Shown here: piece after piece, positions 1-9,537 of the stretch | Numbering within the stretch: position 1 is the first letter of the stretch | Layout of the letters: each line of letters starts with the position of its first letter | DNA from: Sphingobacterium sp. | Lineage (GTDB): Bacteria > Bacteroidota > Bacteroidia > Sphingobacteriales > Sphingobacteriaceae | Direction: 5' to 3' | DNA length: 64,000 nucleotides | Assembly: GCA_031253985.1 (NCBI GenBank) | Contig: JAIRVH010000137.1 | Span: 1-64,000 of the forward strand | Made by a program: the position numbers and the translations under genes | Notes under the pieces: model-generated | The model's database searches: none | What the model saw: the letters and a program-made list of their open reading frames with translations, nothing else | What the model was told of the DNA's origin: nothing

Positions 1-503
1 TTGATCTGTGGGATCAAGTTGATGTTCACATAATTCTGTAAAAATAGTTCATCATATTTTTTATTATCTTCTGTATAGATATTAAATATCATGATCATAC
101 TATTTTGTTGCTTGGAGGTGGTTAATCCCATTCGGACAACTTCCTGTGGCAGGATAGGCGTCGCCTGTTGTACTCTATTTTGCACATTTACGGCTGCCTG
201 ATCTGGATTTACACCTGCTTTAAAGACAATACGTACAGAGAATGTACCATCATTACTTGCAGTAGATGTAATGTATTCCATGTCCTCCACACCATTGATT
301 TGCTCTTCAAGGGGCGTCACAACCGATCTCAATACTGTTTCGCTATTTCCACCGGGATAGCTTCCGGTAACTTGGACCGTGGGCGGGGCGATATCCGGGA
401 ATCGCGTTTGAGGCAGCCTAAAAAGACCGATGACCCCCAGTATGACAAATATGATAGATATAACAGTTGCCAAAACTGGCCTGTCAATAAATTTCTTTAA
501 CAT
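1..503 (-). CDS. RND multidrug efflux permease, N-terminal part (cut by window edge)
   Basis: This is the start of an inner-membrane proton-driven RND pump of the HAE1 (AcrB/MexB) type; only about 167 codons lie in the window. The reverse strand begins MLKKFIDRPVLATVIS, the first transmembrane helix typical of the family, followed by the RLPQTRFPDIAPPTVQV stretch that opens the first porter domain. It is a close relative of the complete permease starting at 9524. The start codon is the ATG at 501-503, 72 bp downstream of the adaptor gene, so adaptor and permease form one operon. Its outer membrane partner, if any, lies outside the window. Confidence 0.93.
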   Translation of the reverse strand, partial: MLKKFIDRPVLATVISIIFVILGVIGLFRLPQTRFPDIAPPTVQVTGSYPGGNSETVLRSVVTPLEEQINGVEDMEYITSTASNDGTFSVRIVFKAGVNPDQAAVNVQNRVQQATPILPQEVVRMGLTTSKQQNSMIMIFNIYTEDNKKYDELFLQNYVNINLIPQI

Positions 504-575
504 TTTAGTTTAAATTTTATAAAGCTTTTAGTACCGTTTTTCCAGCTCAATTATTGCCGTGTACGGCAAGCCTTG

Positions 576-1694
576 TTACATGTTGGTTTTTTTAGATGGT
601 TGAACCTGCATGCCGTCGTTCAGCATGTCAATTCTGTTCATAACGATTTTTTCACCTGCGTTAAGGCCTGATTTCAGTAAATATGCATTGGCTGTATTTC
701 CAGCGATTTCAATCTGCTTCATCGAAATTTTGTTCTTTTCGCCGATTACATAAACAAAGTAGCGGTCTTGGATATCTTTCACGGCTGCCATAGGTACCAG
801 AAGCACATTTTCATGCGTTTTTTTCAAGATCACTTTAGCAGAGCCGCCAGAACGCAGAATTTTTTCCGGGTTCACAAAGCTTGCCTTAAGAGCCATACTT
901 CCAGTTGTTTTATCGATATTACCGCTGGCCAATTCTACTTTCCCAGCATGGTTGTATGCTGTTCCGTCAGCTAGCAATAATGTTGCTTGCTGATTGGCAG
1001 ATTTGCTGTTCTGATCTTTAATAAAAGCGATAAAATCGGCCTCACTCAATGAGAAATAAACATTTACTGTATTGATTTCTGATAAAGTCGTCAGCGAAGC
1101 CGCATCTGCTGCGGTGATTAAATTTCCGATTCGATTGGGAATACGACCGATATAACCGCTCACAGGAGCATTGATCAACGTAAATCTGGCATTTATTTGC
1201 GAGGAACCAAGCGCTGCTTGTGCTTGAGCAACCTGCGCTTTTGCTGCTGCATAGTTGGCCTCGGCAGTTTTCAGCTGTAGTTCAGTATATACTTTACCCT
1301 CGACAAGTGGCTTGATTTTCTCAATTTCCAATTTGGCATTTTGTTCAGCAGATAATGCCGCTTGATAGGCTGCCTTGCTGTTGTTTACCTGTTCGTTGTA
1401 TACGTCAGCTTTTATTTTGAAAAGAGGTTGGCCCTTGGATACATAGTCCCCTTCTTTCACGAAGATCTGCTCTAGGTAACCTGTTACCTGCGCTTTGACA
1501 TCAACGTTGACGGTCCCCTCTAATGTGCCGGGATATTTTTTTTCAGTCTCCGCATGAGTGGGAGATAATTCGATAAAGTCAACAGTAACTGCCTGCTCTT
1601 GCGGTTGTTCTTGGTTGCCTCCACAGGACGATAATAATGTTGCTGCTGTAAAAATTGTAAGGAAAGGTTTTAAAGTCATCGTTCTTTGTGCCAT
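576..1694 (-). CDS. RND efflux periplasmic adaptor (membrane fusion) lipoprotein
   Basis: A 372-residue adaptor linking an RND permease to an outer membrane channel. It has a signal peptide with lipobox LLSSC (about residues 20-24). A barrel-sandwich/lipoyl half-motif follows (VKAQVTGYLEQIFVKEGDYV, about 65-85), then an alanine- and glutamine-rich helical hairpin (about 100-165), the second lipoyl half (INAPVSGYIGRI) and beta-barrel/membrane-proximal domains. The layout matches MexA/AcrA. It precedes the truncated permease by 72 bp. A second in-frame ATG five codons in is an equally possible start. The 21-bp-spaced repeats at 1760-1789 upstream suggest control by the adjacent LytTR regulator. 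Confidence 0.92.
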   Translation of the reverse strand: MAQRTMTLKPFLTIFTAATLLSSCGGNQEQPQEQAVTVDFIELSPTHAETEKKYPGTLEGTVNVDVKAQVTGYLEQIFVKEGDYVSKGQPLFKIKADVYNEQVNNSKAAYQAALSAEQNAKLEIEKIKPLVEGKVYTELQLKTAEANYAAAKAQVAQAQAALGSSQINARFTLINAPVSGYIGRIPNRIGNLITAADAASLTTLSEINTVNVYFSLSEADFIAFIKDQNSKSANQQATLLLADGTAYNHAGKVELASGNIDKTTGSMALKASFVNPEKILRSGGSAKVILKKTHENVLLVPMAAVKDIQDRYFVYVIGEKNKISMKQIEIAGNTANAYLLKSGLNAGEKIVMNRIDMLNDGMQVQPSKKTNM

Positions 1695-1757
1695 TTTATC
1701 ATTTTATAATAAAACAAAGAAAGGAATTCTTTTAGGCCATCAGACATAGAAATCGAC

Positions 1758-1790
1758 CGAGACGTTACAAATGCTTACTGAAACGTAACA
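1758..1790 (-). promoter_or_regulatory. Candidate LytTR operator: two direct repeats 21 bp apart
   Basis: On the plus strand GAGACGTTAC (from 1759) and GAAACGTAAC (from 1780) repeat with the ACGT cores exactly 21 bp apart. LytTR-domain regulators typically bind two roughly 9-bp direct repeats about two helical turns apart. The site lies 65-95 bp upstream of the adaptor gene and just beyond the 3' end of the LytTR regulator gene. The same motif with the same phasing recurs upstream of the kinase/regulator operon. The assignment to this regulator is inferred. Confidence 0.5.
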
Positions 1791-1990
1791 GTAGTGATCT
1801 GAATTTTAAGACCTAAAGCCGTATGGCCTGCTCGTGCTGAAGATAGCTGCTTTATGATTTGATATTCGTTCTTCTGTAAGGAAAGCTAATTTTCTCCGGA
1901 TGCGAAGGGGTAATAGATCAGTTTTGATCATAAAGCAGATGCAGAAAAGTAATAGCCTTTGATTGGTCTTAAACGTAGCTTGTACGGCTA

Positions 1991-2752
1991 TCAATAGTCC
2001 AACCAATTTTTCAGCAGCTGAGCTTTTTCCCTGCTGACTAATATTTCTACTTCGTCGTTATTTTTAATTTCTATTTTTAGCTTTCCGTTGAAGTGGTTAT
2101 GTAGTCTCTTGATGGCGTCTATGTGCACGATGAATTGTCTATTGGCACGAAAAAATATTTTTGGATTTAATTGCTGCTCGAGTTCTTCCAAGGTTTGGGG
2201 TACAATTTCGACTGTACCACATTTTAGCTGTGCATGGGTAAGTTTAAATTCCGAGTAGAAATATAATATATCTTCAACGAGGATGGTTTTATAACCGTCT
2301 TTGAATGGAATCAGAAAACGCAAACGAAAATCTTTCGGATAGATAAAATCCAGTAAACCTTGAAGCGGTTGCTGGTTAATCTGTATATCTTTTCGATGAT
2401 CAAGTTTTTGGACAGCATTTTCCAGTTCTGTTTTTTCGACGGGTTTGAGCAAGTAATCTATGCTATTGAATTTAAAGGCTCGTACAGCGTATTCGTCAAA
2501 TGCGGTTGTAAATATGATTGGACAATCTATCTTTATGGTCTCCAATATTTCAAAACTCAAACCATCGGACAGGCGAATATCCATCATAACGAGATCTGGA
2601 AGTTCATTGTTTTTAAACCAGCTGATGCTATCAGCAATGTTATCCAGTACATCCAAGATAAGGATAGACGGCTTTATTTCTTTCAAAAGTCGCTTTAAAC
2701 GATCTGCGTTGAGTTTTTCGTCCTCGATGATTAATACGTTAGTTATATTCAT
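1991..2752 (-). CDS. LytTR-family response regulator
   Basis: A 253-residue two-component response regulator. The receiver domain (about 1-120) has the acidic pair IIEDE (9-12), the phospho-acceptor Asp58 in MMDIR, the TTAFDEYA segment and the LLKP lysine motif. The C-terminal half (about 145-250) is a LytTR DNA-binding domain, with the typical ILYFYSEFKLTHAQL strand and a FFRANRQFIVHIDAIKRL stretch. Its ATG overlaps the stop of the upstream sensor kinase gene (TAATG on the reverse strand), so the two are translationally coupled. Likely targets are the neighbouring RND operon and its own operon, based on shared upstream repeats (inference). Confidence 0.93.
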   Translation of the reverse strand: MNITNVLIIEDEKLNADRLKRLLKEIKPSILILDVLDNIADSISWFKNNELPDLVMMDIRLSDGLSFEILETIKIDCPIIFTTAFDEYAVRAFKFNSIDYLLKPVEKTELENAVQKLDHRKDIQINQQPLQGLLDFIYPKDFRLRFLIPFKDGYKTILVEDILYFYSEFKLTHAQLKCGTVEIVPQTLEELEQQLNPKIFFRANRQFIVHIDAIKRLHNHFNGKLKIEIKNNDEVEILVSREKAQLLKNWLDY

Positions 2753-3855
2753 TAGGCCTGGGCTAAAAGTGGTAGGATAACGTTAAATGTTTTTCCATCA
2801 TTTTTTATTTGCGGTTGTAAATTAGATAGCAAATCGTATCGTTTAATGATGTTGGAAATTCCGATTCCTGATGATTCGGATACATTCTCTATAGGGATCA
2901 ATACATTTTCTACGACAAGTTGATCTTCGTAATTTGTGTATACCTTGATTTTCAGTGGTTTTTTCTTGTTTGTCTGATTATGCTTTAATGCGTTTTCTAC
3001 CAATAACTGTAACGTTAGCGGTGGCAATTGGAAATTGCGTTTTGCAGGATTGACGTTTATTTCGAAGTTTACGCCGTCGCCAAATCGGTTTTTGATGAGA
3101 AATATGTATGAATTTAGAAAGTTCAGTTCTTCTTCGAGAGAAATAATGTCCTTTTTGGAATTGACCAGCAGATAGCGATATATTTTGGAGAAGTTTTCCG
3201 CATATTCATAGCCTAGTTGCTGGTCTTCGAGGATGATTTCTGATAGTACACTCAGGTTATTAAACACAAAATGGGGATCGATCTGTAATTTTAGGGATTG
3301 CAATTCTGTTTCAAGGATGACCTGATCGAGTTTTGCTGCACGCATGGACTCATTCTTCCAGTTGGTGATCAAATGACTGCCAATATTGATCCCCATAATC
3401 ATTAACGCAATCAACACACTGATTGTAATATTCTGTATCATTCCTCTTTTCTCCTCCAAAGAAGGCGCTATAGTCACATTTTGGGGACCAAGATAATATT
3501 TAGAAATAAGGTACTCCAAGAGTAGGTTTATAAAAAGCACGGCAAAAAGGTTGATGACGGTTTCCAGGAGGAGGCGTTCTGTTGGACTATCTTTCCAGGT
3601 TAAGAACTTGTCAAGCCTGTCATGGACAATAATACTAAATTCAGAGATGATAAAGCTGTAGATGATCGTAAATGTCCATTCACCGAGTATTTCGAACATA
3701 TTCCTTTTAAAGTAACCATCCCAGCAACTGGAGAACGGATCAATAATGTAGGCGACTAGATAAATGAGGAGAAAGGACAGAAAAGTAAATATTAACCTTT
3801 TTTTATTGGTACTAATGAGGTTCTTGTCCTTTTTATAGATCGCTATATCCTGCAT
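2752..3855 (-). CDS. LytS/YehU-type sensor histidine kinase
   Basis: A 367-residue membrane sensor kinase of the His_kinase (PF06580) family. Four hydrophobic segments lie at about 21-38, 61-79, 98-118 and 140-160. The H-box DPHFVFNNLS follows, with the probable phospho-accepting His195, and a degenerate HATPase with the N-box LLVENALKHN and a GIGISNIIKRY G-box. No separate periplasmic sensor domain is visible, so the membrane bundle or bound ligand probably provides the signal. It is translationally coupled to the LytTR regulator. The pair lies beside an RND pump, suggesting control of efflux (inference). Confidence 0.92.
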   Translation of the reverse strand: MQDIAIYKKDKNLISTNKKRLIFTFLSFLLIYLVAYIIDPFSSCWDGYFKRNMFEILGEWTFTIIYSFIISEFSIIVHDRLDKFLTWKDSPTERLLLETVINLFAVLFINLLLEYLISKYYLGPQNVTIAPSLEEKRGMIQNITISVLIALMIMGINIGSHLITNWKNESMRAAKLDQVILETELQSLKLQIDPHFVFNNLSVLSEIILEDQQLGYEYAENFSKIYRYLLVNSKKDIISLEEELNFLNSYIFLIKNRFGDGVNFEINVNPAKRNFQLPPLTLQLLVENALKHNQTNKKKPLKIKVYTNYEDQLVVENVLIPIENVSESSGIGISNIIKRYDLLSNLQPQIKNDGKTFNVILPLLAQA

Positions 3856-3927
3856 TCTTTTAACTTATATATCGGTGAAATCTATGCAAATTTCGTAATT
3901 CCTTTTAGTATTGAGCGACTAATTTCT

Positions 3928-3983
3928 GCTGAAACGTATAAAGCCCCGACTGAAATATCAATTTGATGCACTCAGACGTATAA
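3928..3983 (-). promoter_or_regulatory. Candidate LytTR operator with 21-bp-phased repeats upstream of the kinase operon
   Basis: The plus strand shows GAAACGTATA (3931-3940) and CAGACGTATA (3973-3982), with cores 42 bp apart, and a weaker GAAATATCA exactly midway at 3952. These fall on a 21-bp repeat and resemble the GARACGTWAC repeats at 1758-1790. They lie about 75-130 bp upstream of the kinase start, consistent with autoregulation. No footprint evidence is available. Confidence 0.45.
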
Positions 3984-4039
3984 CCATGGAAACGATACCG
4001 ATTGTCTGGTGTTAGATAGTTCGATGATAATGAAATAAT

Positions 4040-4067
4040 AAAGCTTGACCAAAAGACGTCAAGCTTT
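4040..4067 (-). terminator. Hairpin terminator after the DUF4822-like lipoprotein gene
   Basis: The perfect 10-bp inverted repeat AAAGCTTGAC / GTCAAGCTTT has an 8-nt loop. It lies 47 bp beyond the lipoprotein stop at 4115 and before the upstream region of the kinase operon. Confidence 0.6.
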
Positions 4068-4114
4068 ATTTATAACGTTGTATTGTGTAATATTTTTTTC
4101 GGGTATCGTATAAG

Positions 4115-4597
4115 CTATTTCGGTTCTTTATGCGTGGTTGGTGTATGAATGATGTCGAAATAGATGGTTTTATCATTGTTGTTTGGAAAAATTCGATAAG
4201 TGAACTCTTGCTTTGTTAATACTGTAATATCAACCACGCGAGTAAACAATGTCTCACCAGTGGCATTTTTGGCTACAATTGTTCTGGTCTTACCATCTGC
4301 AGATACTGTCCAGTCACCATGCATCTTGGGTGAATCATCAAGATTGAACATCGTAAAGGTGCCGTCAGATTTGAAATAAGCAAAACCGACGAAATTGGAA
4401 ACATTAACATCGGTCAAGACGACACTTTCTCCTTTATTGTTTTTCGCATTGGTAGTCTCCCAGGGGGTACTTGCCAATACTTCGCTTGGTGTAAGTTGTG
4501 GCTCAATGACAGTTTCATCATCTTTGCTGCAGCTTAAAGTCACAAATGTGCATAAGGCAATACAAATAGCCAATACAGTCTTTTTTAAATCTCTCAT
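4115..4597 (-). CDS. DUF4822-like exported lipoprotein
   Basis: A 160-residue lipoprotein with a signal peptide and lipobox TLSCS (Cys about 23). The mature part begins with an acidic linker (KDDETVIEPQ) and contains a conserved block (FVGFAYFKSDGTFTMF, HGDWTVSADGKTRTIVAK, EFTYRIFPN) that I associate with the DUF4822/lipocalin-like family. The function is unknown; a small beta-barrel or ligand-binding fold is plausible. It stands alone with its own terminator, between the two efflux loci and in the same orientation. The family name is from memory and moderately sure. Confidence 0.75.
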   Translation of the reverse strand: MRDLKKTVLAICIALCTFVTLSCSKDDETVIEPQLTPSEVLASTPWETTNAKNNKGESVVLTDVNVSNFVGFAYFKSDGTFTMFNLDDSPKMHGDWTVSADGKTRTIVAKNATGETLFTRVVDITVLTKQEFTYRIFPNNNDKTIYFDIIHTPTTHKEPK

Positions 4598-4804
4598 TTT
4601 ATAAAAATTTATGTTATCACAAAAATAGTAGCCTTATTCCGCTTGCATTTGTCTCTTTTATTCCAAGGTTTGAAGGATTTATAACGGTGTATGAAATCCT
4701 TTTGCTGAAGAATAGCTAAAATAAGAAAGGCGTAAAGTGTGCGATTGAAGCGTTTTATTAAAAAGGGATTTAATTTACATGGCGAGATAAGCGTGACGAT
4801 GTAC

Positions 4805-4836
4805 GCAAAAAAAACAGGGGACCTTGAAAGGCCCCC
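4805..4836 (-). terminator. Rho-independent terminator of the TetR-linked efflux operon
   Basis: Read on the minus strand, a GC-rich hairpin (GGGGGCCTT, two-base loop, AAGGTCCCC; plus strand 4817-4834) is followed by TG and a run of eight T. It lies 50 bp after the stop of the outer membrane factor gene, the last gene of the operon. Confidence 0.8.
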
Positions 4837-4883
4837 CATCTACCAGATATGTATAATAAAATTAGAAAATTGCTTTTTTAGTG

Positions 4884-6329
4884 TTAGTTGTTGCTCCATC
4901 CTCCGCCTAAGGATCGATATAGATCAACAACTGCAGAAAGTTCTGCTTTTTTTACCTGAGCGAGCTCAAGCTCACTCTGTAATATATTGCTCTGTGCGGT
5001 AATCACTTCCAAATAGGTAGCCATTCCTGTTTCAAATAGGAGGTTCGCGTGTTTTGTAGCTTCCTTCAAACGGTTGGTTCTATCGAATGTTATCTTTTGT
5101 TTTTCTTTCAATTTCTGAATGGAAACTAAAGCGTCTGAGACTTCCCCGGCTGCGGAAATTACTTTTTGTTTGAAAATCAATACATTTTTTTCTTGTTCGA
5201 CACGGGCTAACTCATATTGTGTTTTTAACTCTTTACGCTGGAAAATAGGTTGTGTAATACTTCCTGTAATCGCACCGAATAAAGACGCAGGTAAGTTAAA
5301 CCAGTTGCTCGCTTTGAATGCATTTACGCCGGCTTCGGCACTAATGACCAAAGAAGGATACATTTTTGCTTTTGCGTATTGCTGATAGGCCTGTGAAGCC
5401 GTGATAGCGAGTTCTGCTTGTTTAACATCGGGGCGATGGCTTAGTAAATCTGCCGGTATGCCTGTTGCCAATTCTTCGGGAAAGCGGATGTTCGCCAATT
5501 TCTCTTCCGTTTTGATCTCCTGTGGGAGTTTTCCACTAAGGATCTGAATCGCATTTTCCTGAATTCTGATCTGCTGTTCGAAGTCAGGAATGAGGGCTGC
5601 TGCCGACAGTCGTTGTGCATCAACCTGTTCCAGTGCCAGTAGAGTAATGTCGCCAACTTCATATTGTTGTTGGACAATCCGGAGCGTTGTATCGCTTAAC
5701 TTTAAGTTTTGCTGGGCGATGTCACGCAATTGATAAAGCATGAGGAGTTGGTAATAACCTTGTGCAACTTGTGCAATTAATTGGGTCTGAATTACTTTTT
5801 TCGCCTCTTCTGTCTGCAGATAAGAAGCCAAAGCAGCAATATTTTGGTTTTTGATTTTACCCCATAGGTCAGCTTCCCAAGATAAGCCCAGAGATGCCGT
5901 ATAATCTTCGACGTGATGTTGGCCCAAAAACTGTCCAAGGCTCAATCCATTCATACTATTATTGGATGGATTGGTGCTATTTCCTCGAATCTGCAGCTGT
6001 GCGATAGGAAGATAATTTGCTTTTGCTTGTTTCAAACTCAGTTGAGATGCTTCGATATTCTTTAATGCAAGCTGCATATCCAAGTTGTGCTGAATCGCGC
6101 TGTCAATTAAAGTTTGTAGCACCTGATCCTTAAAAAAATCGCGCCAAGGAATAGAACCTATATTATTTTCTTGCGGTGCTTTTCCCTGATCACGATATTG
6201 ATCAGGGAGGCTAGGAGCAAGGTTTTTATTGCTGACCAACTTATCTGTTTTGCAGGACCATGCGACAAAAGACAGGATGAAAACGGTCAGTAATTTTGCT
6301 TTGCTATTTATATATTTAAATGTTGCCAT
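4884..6329 (-). CDS. TolC/OprM (NodT)-family outer membrane efflux lipoprotein
   Basis: A 481-residue outer membrane factor forming the exit duct of the pump. It has a signal peptide and lipobox FVAWSC (Cys about 26). The two OEP repeats are visible as long Ala/Gln/Glu-rich helices (about 65-230 and 285-470). The motif LLSHRPDVKQAELAITASQA is characteristic of the NodT/OprM lipoprotein family. It starts 3 bp after the permease stop, so adaptor, permease and channel are one transcript. The terminator at 4805-4836 closes the operon. Confidence 0.93.
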   Translation of the reverse strand: MATFKYINSKAKLLTVFILSFVAWSCKTDKLVSNKNLAPSLPDQYRDQGKAPQENNIGSIPWRDFFKDQVLQTLIDSAIQHNLDMQLALKNIEASQLSLKQAKANYLPIAQLQIRGNSTNPSNNSMNGLSLGQFLGQHHVEDYTASLGLSWEADLWGKIKNQNIAALASYLQTEEAKKVIQTQLIAQVAQGYYQLLMLYQLRDIAQQNLKLSDTTLRIVQQQYEVGDITLLALEQVDAQRLSAAALIPDFEQQIRIQENAIQILSGKLPQEIKTEEKLANIRFPEELATGIPADLLSHRPDVKQAELAITASQAYQQYAKAKMYPSLVISAEAGVNAFKASNWFNLPASLFGAITGSITQPIFQRKELKTQYELARVEQEKNVLIFKQKVISAAGEVSDALVSIQKLKEKQKITFDRTNRLKEATKHANLLFETGMATYLEVITAQSNILQSELELAQVKKAELSAVVDLYRSLGGGWSNN

Positions 6330-6332
6330 GAT

Positions 6333-9300
6333 TTACGAATTGTTTGTATGCACGGGTATTTCCAACGAAACAGCATTATTTTCAGACTGTTTTTGTTGGG
6401 GAGCACTTCCTATTTTCTCTTGTATAAATTGGAAGACGATAAAAAGAATAGGGATAATAAAAAGCCCTAAAACGACTCCTGTAAGCATCCCACCGGCAGC
6501 GGCGATACTGATTGAATGATTTCCTTGAGCTGAGGGGCCTACTGCTGTCATCATTGGTATCATACCAACAATAAATGCCAGCGAAGTCATGATAATAGGC
6601 CGCAAGCGCAATCTTGCAGCTTTAAGTGCAGCACTTGGAATAGAAAGCCCCTGTTTGCGCCCCTGAATCGCAAATTCTACAATCAAAATCGCATTTTTTG
6701 CCAATAAACCAATTAACATGACGAGCGCTACCTGAACATAGATGTTGTTGGCAATATCTGTGAAGCTAATCGCTGCAAATACGCCAAATATACCAGTCGG
6801 AATGGAGAGAATAACAGCCAAGGGAATGATGTAGCTTTCATACTGTGCCGCAAGCAAGAAATAAACGAATATCAGACAGAGAATAAAAATCAACGTAGAC
6901 TGGCCACCGGAAACAATTTCTTCTTTGGTCATACCGGAAAACTCATAGGTGAAACCAGTTGGTAATTGTTTTTTTGCAACCTCTTCAACCGCACGGATAG
7001 CATCTCCAGAACTATAGCCCGGTTTTGGTATCGCATTTATTCCGATTGAATTAAATAGGTTGTAGCGAGATGCTGTTTCTGGACCATATACACGTTGTAA
7101 TTTGACTAATGTATTCATGGGAACCATGTCTCCTAACCTGTTTTTTACAAAAATTCCGTCCATCGAAGTTGGTTCACTTCTATCCTTGGCGTCGGCCTGT
7201 ACCATAACACGATAGTACTTTCCAAAACGATTGAAATCGGAAGCTTGTGCACTACCAAAATATGCCTGCATTGTCTGTAGTATACTTTTTGTACTTACAC
7301 CAAGTTGTTCTGCTTTGATATCGTCTACTTGTAATTCATATTGTGGATAGTCTGCTTTAAAGGTGGTGAAAGCCATCATGATTTCGGGGCGTTTCATCAA
7401 TTCGCCAATGAAATTCTGTCCTATGCCACTGAATTTTCCGAGTTGTCCACCTGTTCTGTCCTGTAGCACCATATCCAAACCATCCACGTTACTAAAACCA
7501 GGGACAGTAGGGAAGGTAAAGACAAAGAAATTTGCCCCTTTGATATTTGCCAAACGTTGATTGACATCGGCCATAATAGCATTGATGTCTTTTATCTTAC
7601 CACGATCTTCATGTGGTTTAAGAAGGATAAATGCAACACCGGCTGAGGGACTTGTGGATTGTGTCAAAATATTGAAGCCAGCAAGTACGTTTAAAGTTTT
7701 GGTAAAATCAGCATGCTGAAGTTGTTTCTCCGCTTCGGCCAATGCACCAGATGTACGGTCTAAAGAGGCTCCGGCAGGCATTGATAACGAGACTGCAATA
7801 AATCCTTGATCTTCCGAAGGAATAAATCCTGTAGGCGTTTTGCGGATCATAAATACGGTTAAAAGTAGTGTAATGCCCAGTCCTGCAAATGCAACCCACT
7901 TATAACGAATTAAAAACCGTAAGCTACCTAAATAATTTTTCGTAAGTCGGTCAAAGCCAACATTGAATCCAGCGAAGAAACGTTCTTTAAAATTAAGCTT
8001 CTTTGCATCAGCATGTGCTTGATGCGTCGGTTTTAAAAATAACGCACAAAGGGCAGGGCTCAGTGTCAAGGCATTAATTGCGGAAATAACAATCGCAATT
8101 GCTAATGTGAAAGCAAACTGCCTATAAAAGACCCCTGTAGAACCTTCCATGAAACCGATGGGAAGAAACACTGCAGACATGACCAGCGTGATGGATATAA
8201 TCGCTCCGGTGATCTCACTCATGGCAGAAGTTGTCGCCAATTTAGGCGGTAAGTTCTCATGTTCCATTTTAGCGTGAACAGCTTCTACCACCACGATTGC
8301 ATCATCGACGACAATACCGATCGCAAGCACGAGCGCAAACAAAGTCAGTAAGTTGATGGAAAAGCCAAAGAGCTGCATAAAGAAAAATGTTCCTACAATG
8401 GCTACTGGTACGGCAATAGCCGGTATTAAAGTCGATCTAAAATCCTGCAGGAATAGAAAAACAACTAAAAATACGAGTACAAATGCTTCAACCAACGTGT
8501 GTTTTACCTGATCAATAGATTGATCAAGGGCATCTTTGGTATTGTATAAAACAAGATATTTGACCCCTTTAGGAAAACTTAAGGAAGCTTTTTCCATAAA
8601 TTCCTGGATTGCTATCTGGATCTCATTGGCATTTGAGCCAGCTAACTGCATGACACCAATGTTCAATCCTGCTTTTCCATTGATACGGGTGTGGCTCGCA
8701 TAGGTATAAGATCCTAATTCTACCCGGGCTACATCTTTAAGTTTTAGCACAGAACCATCTGTATTGGAGCGAATAATAATATTTTCGTAATCACTAGGTT
8801 GATTGAGTTTACCTTTATATTTGATAACAAATTCGAATGCTTCGCGACTGCTTTCTCCGAATTTACCGGGAGCTGCTTCAACGTTTTTATCTTGAATTGC
8901 GGCCATTACTTCCTCAGGCGTCAATTTATAAGCCGCCATTTGATTTGGATTAAGCCATACGCGCATTGAATAGTCTTTGCTACCACCGAAAGCGAGTGCT
9001 TGTCCAACTCCCGGAATACGTTTGAGCTCAGGGATAATATTGATCTGTGCGTAATTTGTAATGAAAGTTTGATCATATTTACCTTGATCTTCCGTATAGA
9101 GATCCAATACCATGATTAAGCTGTTTTGTTGTTTTGCAGTCGTGATTCCGGCTTGCACAACTTCTGCCGGCAATTGGCTGGTTGCCTGTGCCACACGATT
9201 TTGAACATTGACAGCAGCTTGGTCTGGGTCTGTACCAAGTTTGAAATATACTGTAATCATCAGGGAGCCGTCGTTACTGGCTGTGGAGCTCATGTAGCTC

Positions 9301-9524
9301 ATATTTTCTACACCGTTGATGGACTCTTCGAGTGAGGGAGCTACAGCACGAAGGAGAGTTTCGGCATTTGCCCCAGGGTACAGTGCCGTTACTTGCACCG
9401 CCGGCGGTGCTATATCAGGGAACTGCTGCAATGGCAGTTTTAAGATACCGATCACACCCAATATGACCAGTAATATGGAGATAACGGTGGCAAGTACCGG
9501 TCGTTCTATAAATTTCTTAAGCAT
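6333..9524 (-). CDS. RND multidrug efflux permease (HAE1/AcrB type)
   Basis: A full-length 1063-residue inner-membrane pump (AcrB is about 1050). It has twelve membrane segments in two halves and porter domains in the two large loops. The proton relay is intact: two adjacent aspartates in GIVVDDAIVVVE (about residue 405) and the lysine in GLLAKNAILIVEF (about 935). The DIAPPAVQV start of the porter domain and the repeat of TM1-type sequence are typical. The stop lies 3 bp before the channel gene and the start 13 bp after the adaptor stop. The hydrophobic C-terminus is followed by a short polar tail. Confidence 0.96.
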   Translation of the reverse strand: MLKKFIERPVLATVISILLVILGVIGILKLPLQQFPDIAPPAVQVTALYPGANAETLLRAVAPSLEESINGVENMSYMSSTASNDGSLMITVYFKLGTDPDQAAVNVQNRVAQATSQLPAEVVQAGITTAKQQNSLIMVLDLYTEDQGKYDQTFITNYAQINIIPELKRIPGVGQALAFGGSKDYSMRVWLNPNQMAAYKLTPEEVMAAIQDKNVEAAPGKFGESSREAFEFVIKYKGKLNQPSDYENIIIRSNTDGSVLKLKDVARVELGSYTYASHTRINGKAGLNIGVMQLAGSNANEIQIAIQEFMEKASLSFPKGVKYLVLYNTKDALDQSIDQVKHTLVEAFVLVFLVVFLFLQDFRSTLIPAIAVPVAIVGTFFFMQLFGFSINLLTLFALVLAIGIVVDDAIVVVEAVHAKMEHENLPPKLATTSAMSEITGAIISITLVMSAVFLPIGFMEGSTGVFYRQFAFTLAIAIVISAINALTLSPALCALFLKPTHQAHADAKKLNFKERFFAGFNVGFDRLTKNYLGSLRFLIRYKWVAFAGLGITLLLTVFMIRKTPTGFIPSEDQGFIAVSLSMPAGASLDRTSGALAEAEKQLQHADFTKTLNVLAGFNILTQSTSPSAGVAFILLKPHEDRGKIKDINAIMADVNQRLANIKGANFFVFTFPTVPGFSNVDGLDMVLQDRTGGQLGKFSGIGQNFIGELMKRPEIMMAFTTFKADYPQYELQVDDIKAEQLGVSTKSILQTMQAYFGSAQASDFNRFGKYYRVMVQADAKDRSEPTSMDGIFVKNRLGDMVPMNTLVKLQRVYGPETASRYNLFNSIGINAIPKPGYSSGDAIRAVEEVAKKQLPTGFTYEFSGMTKEEIVSGGQSTLIFILCLIFVYFLLAAQYESYIIPLAVILSIPTGIFGVFAAISFTDIANNIYVQVALVMLIGLLAKNAILIVEFAIQGRKQGLSIPSAALKAARLRLRPIIMTSLAFIVGMIPMMTAVGPSAQGNHSISIAAAGGMLTGVVLGLFIIPILFIVFQFIQEKIGSAPQQKQSENNAVSLEIPVHTNNS

Positions 9525-9537
9525 GTGATTTTTCTAA

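Noticed and set aside
1806..2006. 66-residue minus-strand frame after the LytTR gene
   Set aside because: It overlaps the regulator's 3' end, has no recognisable motif, and its composition is unlike a protein.
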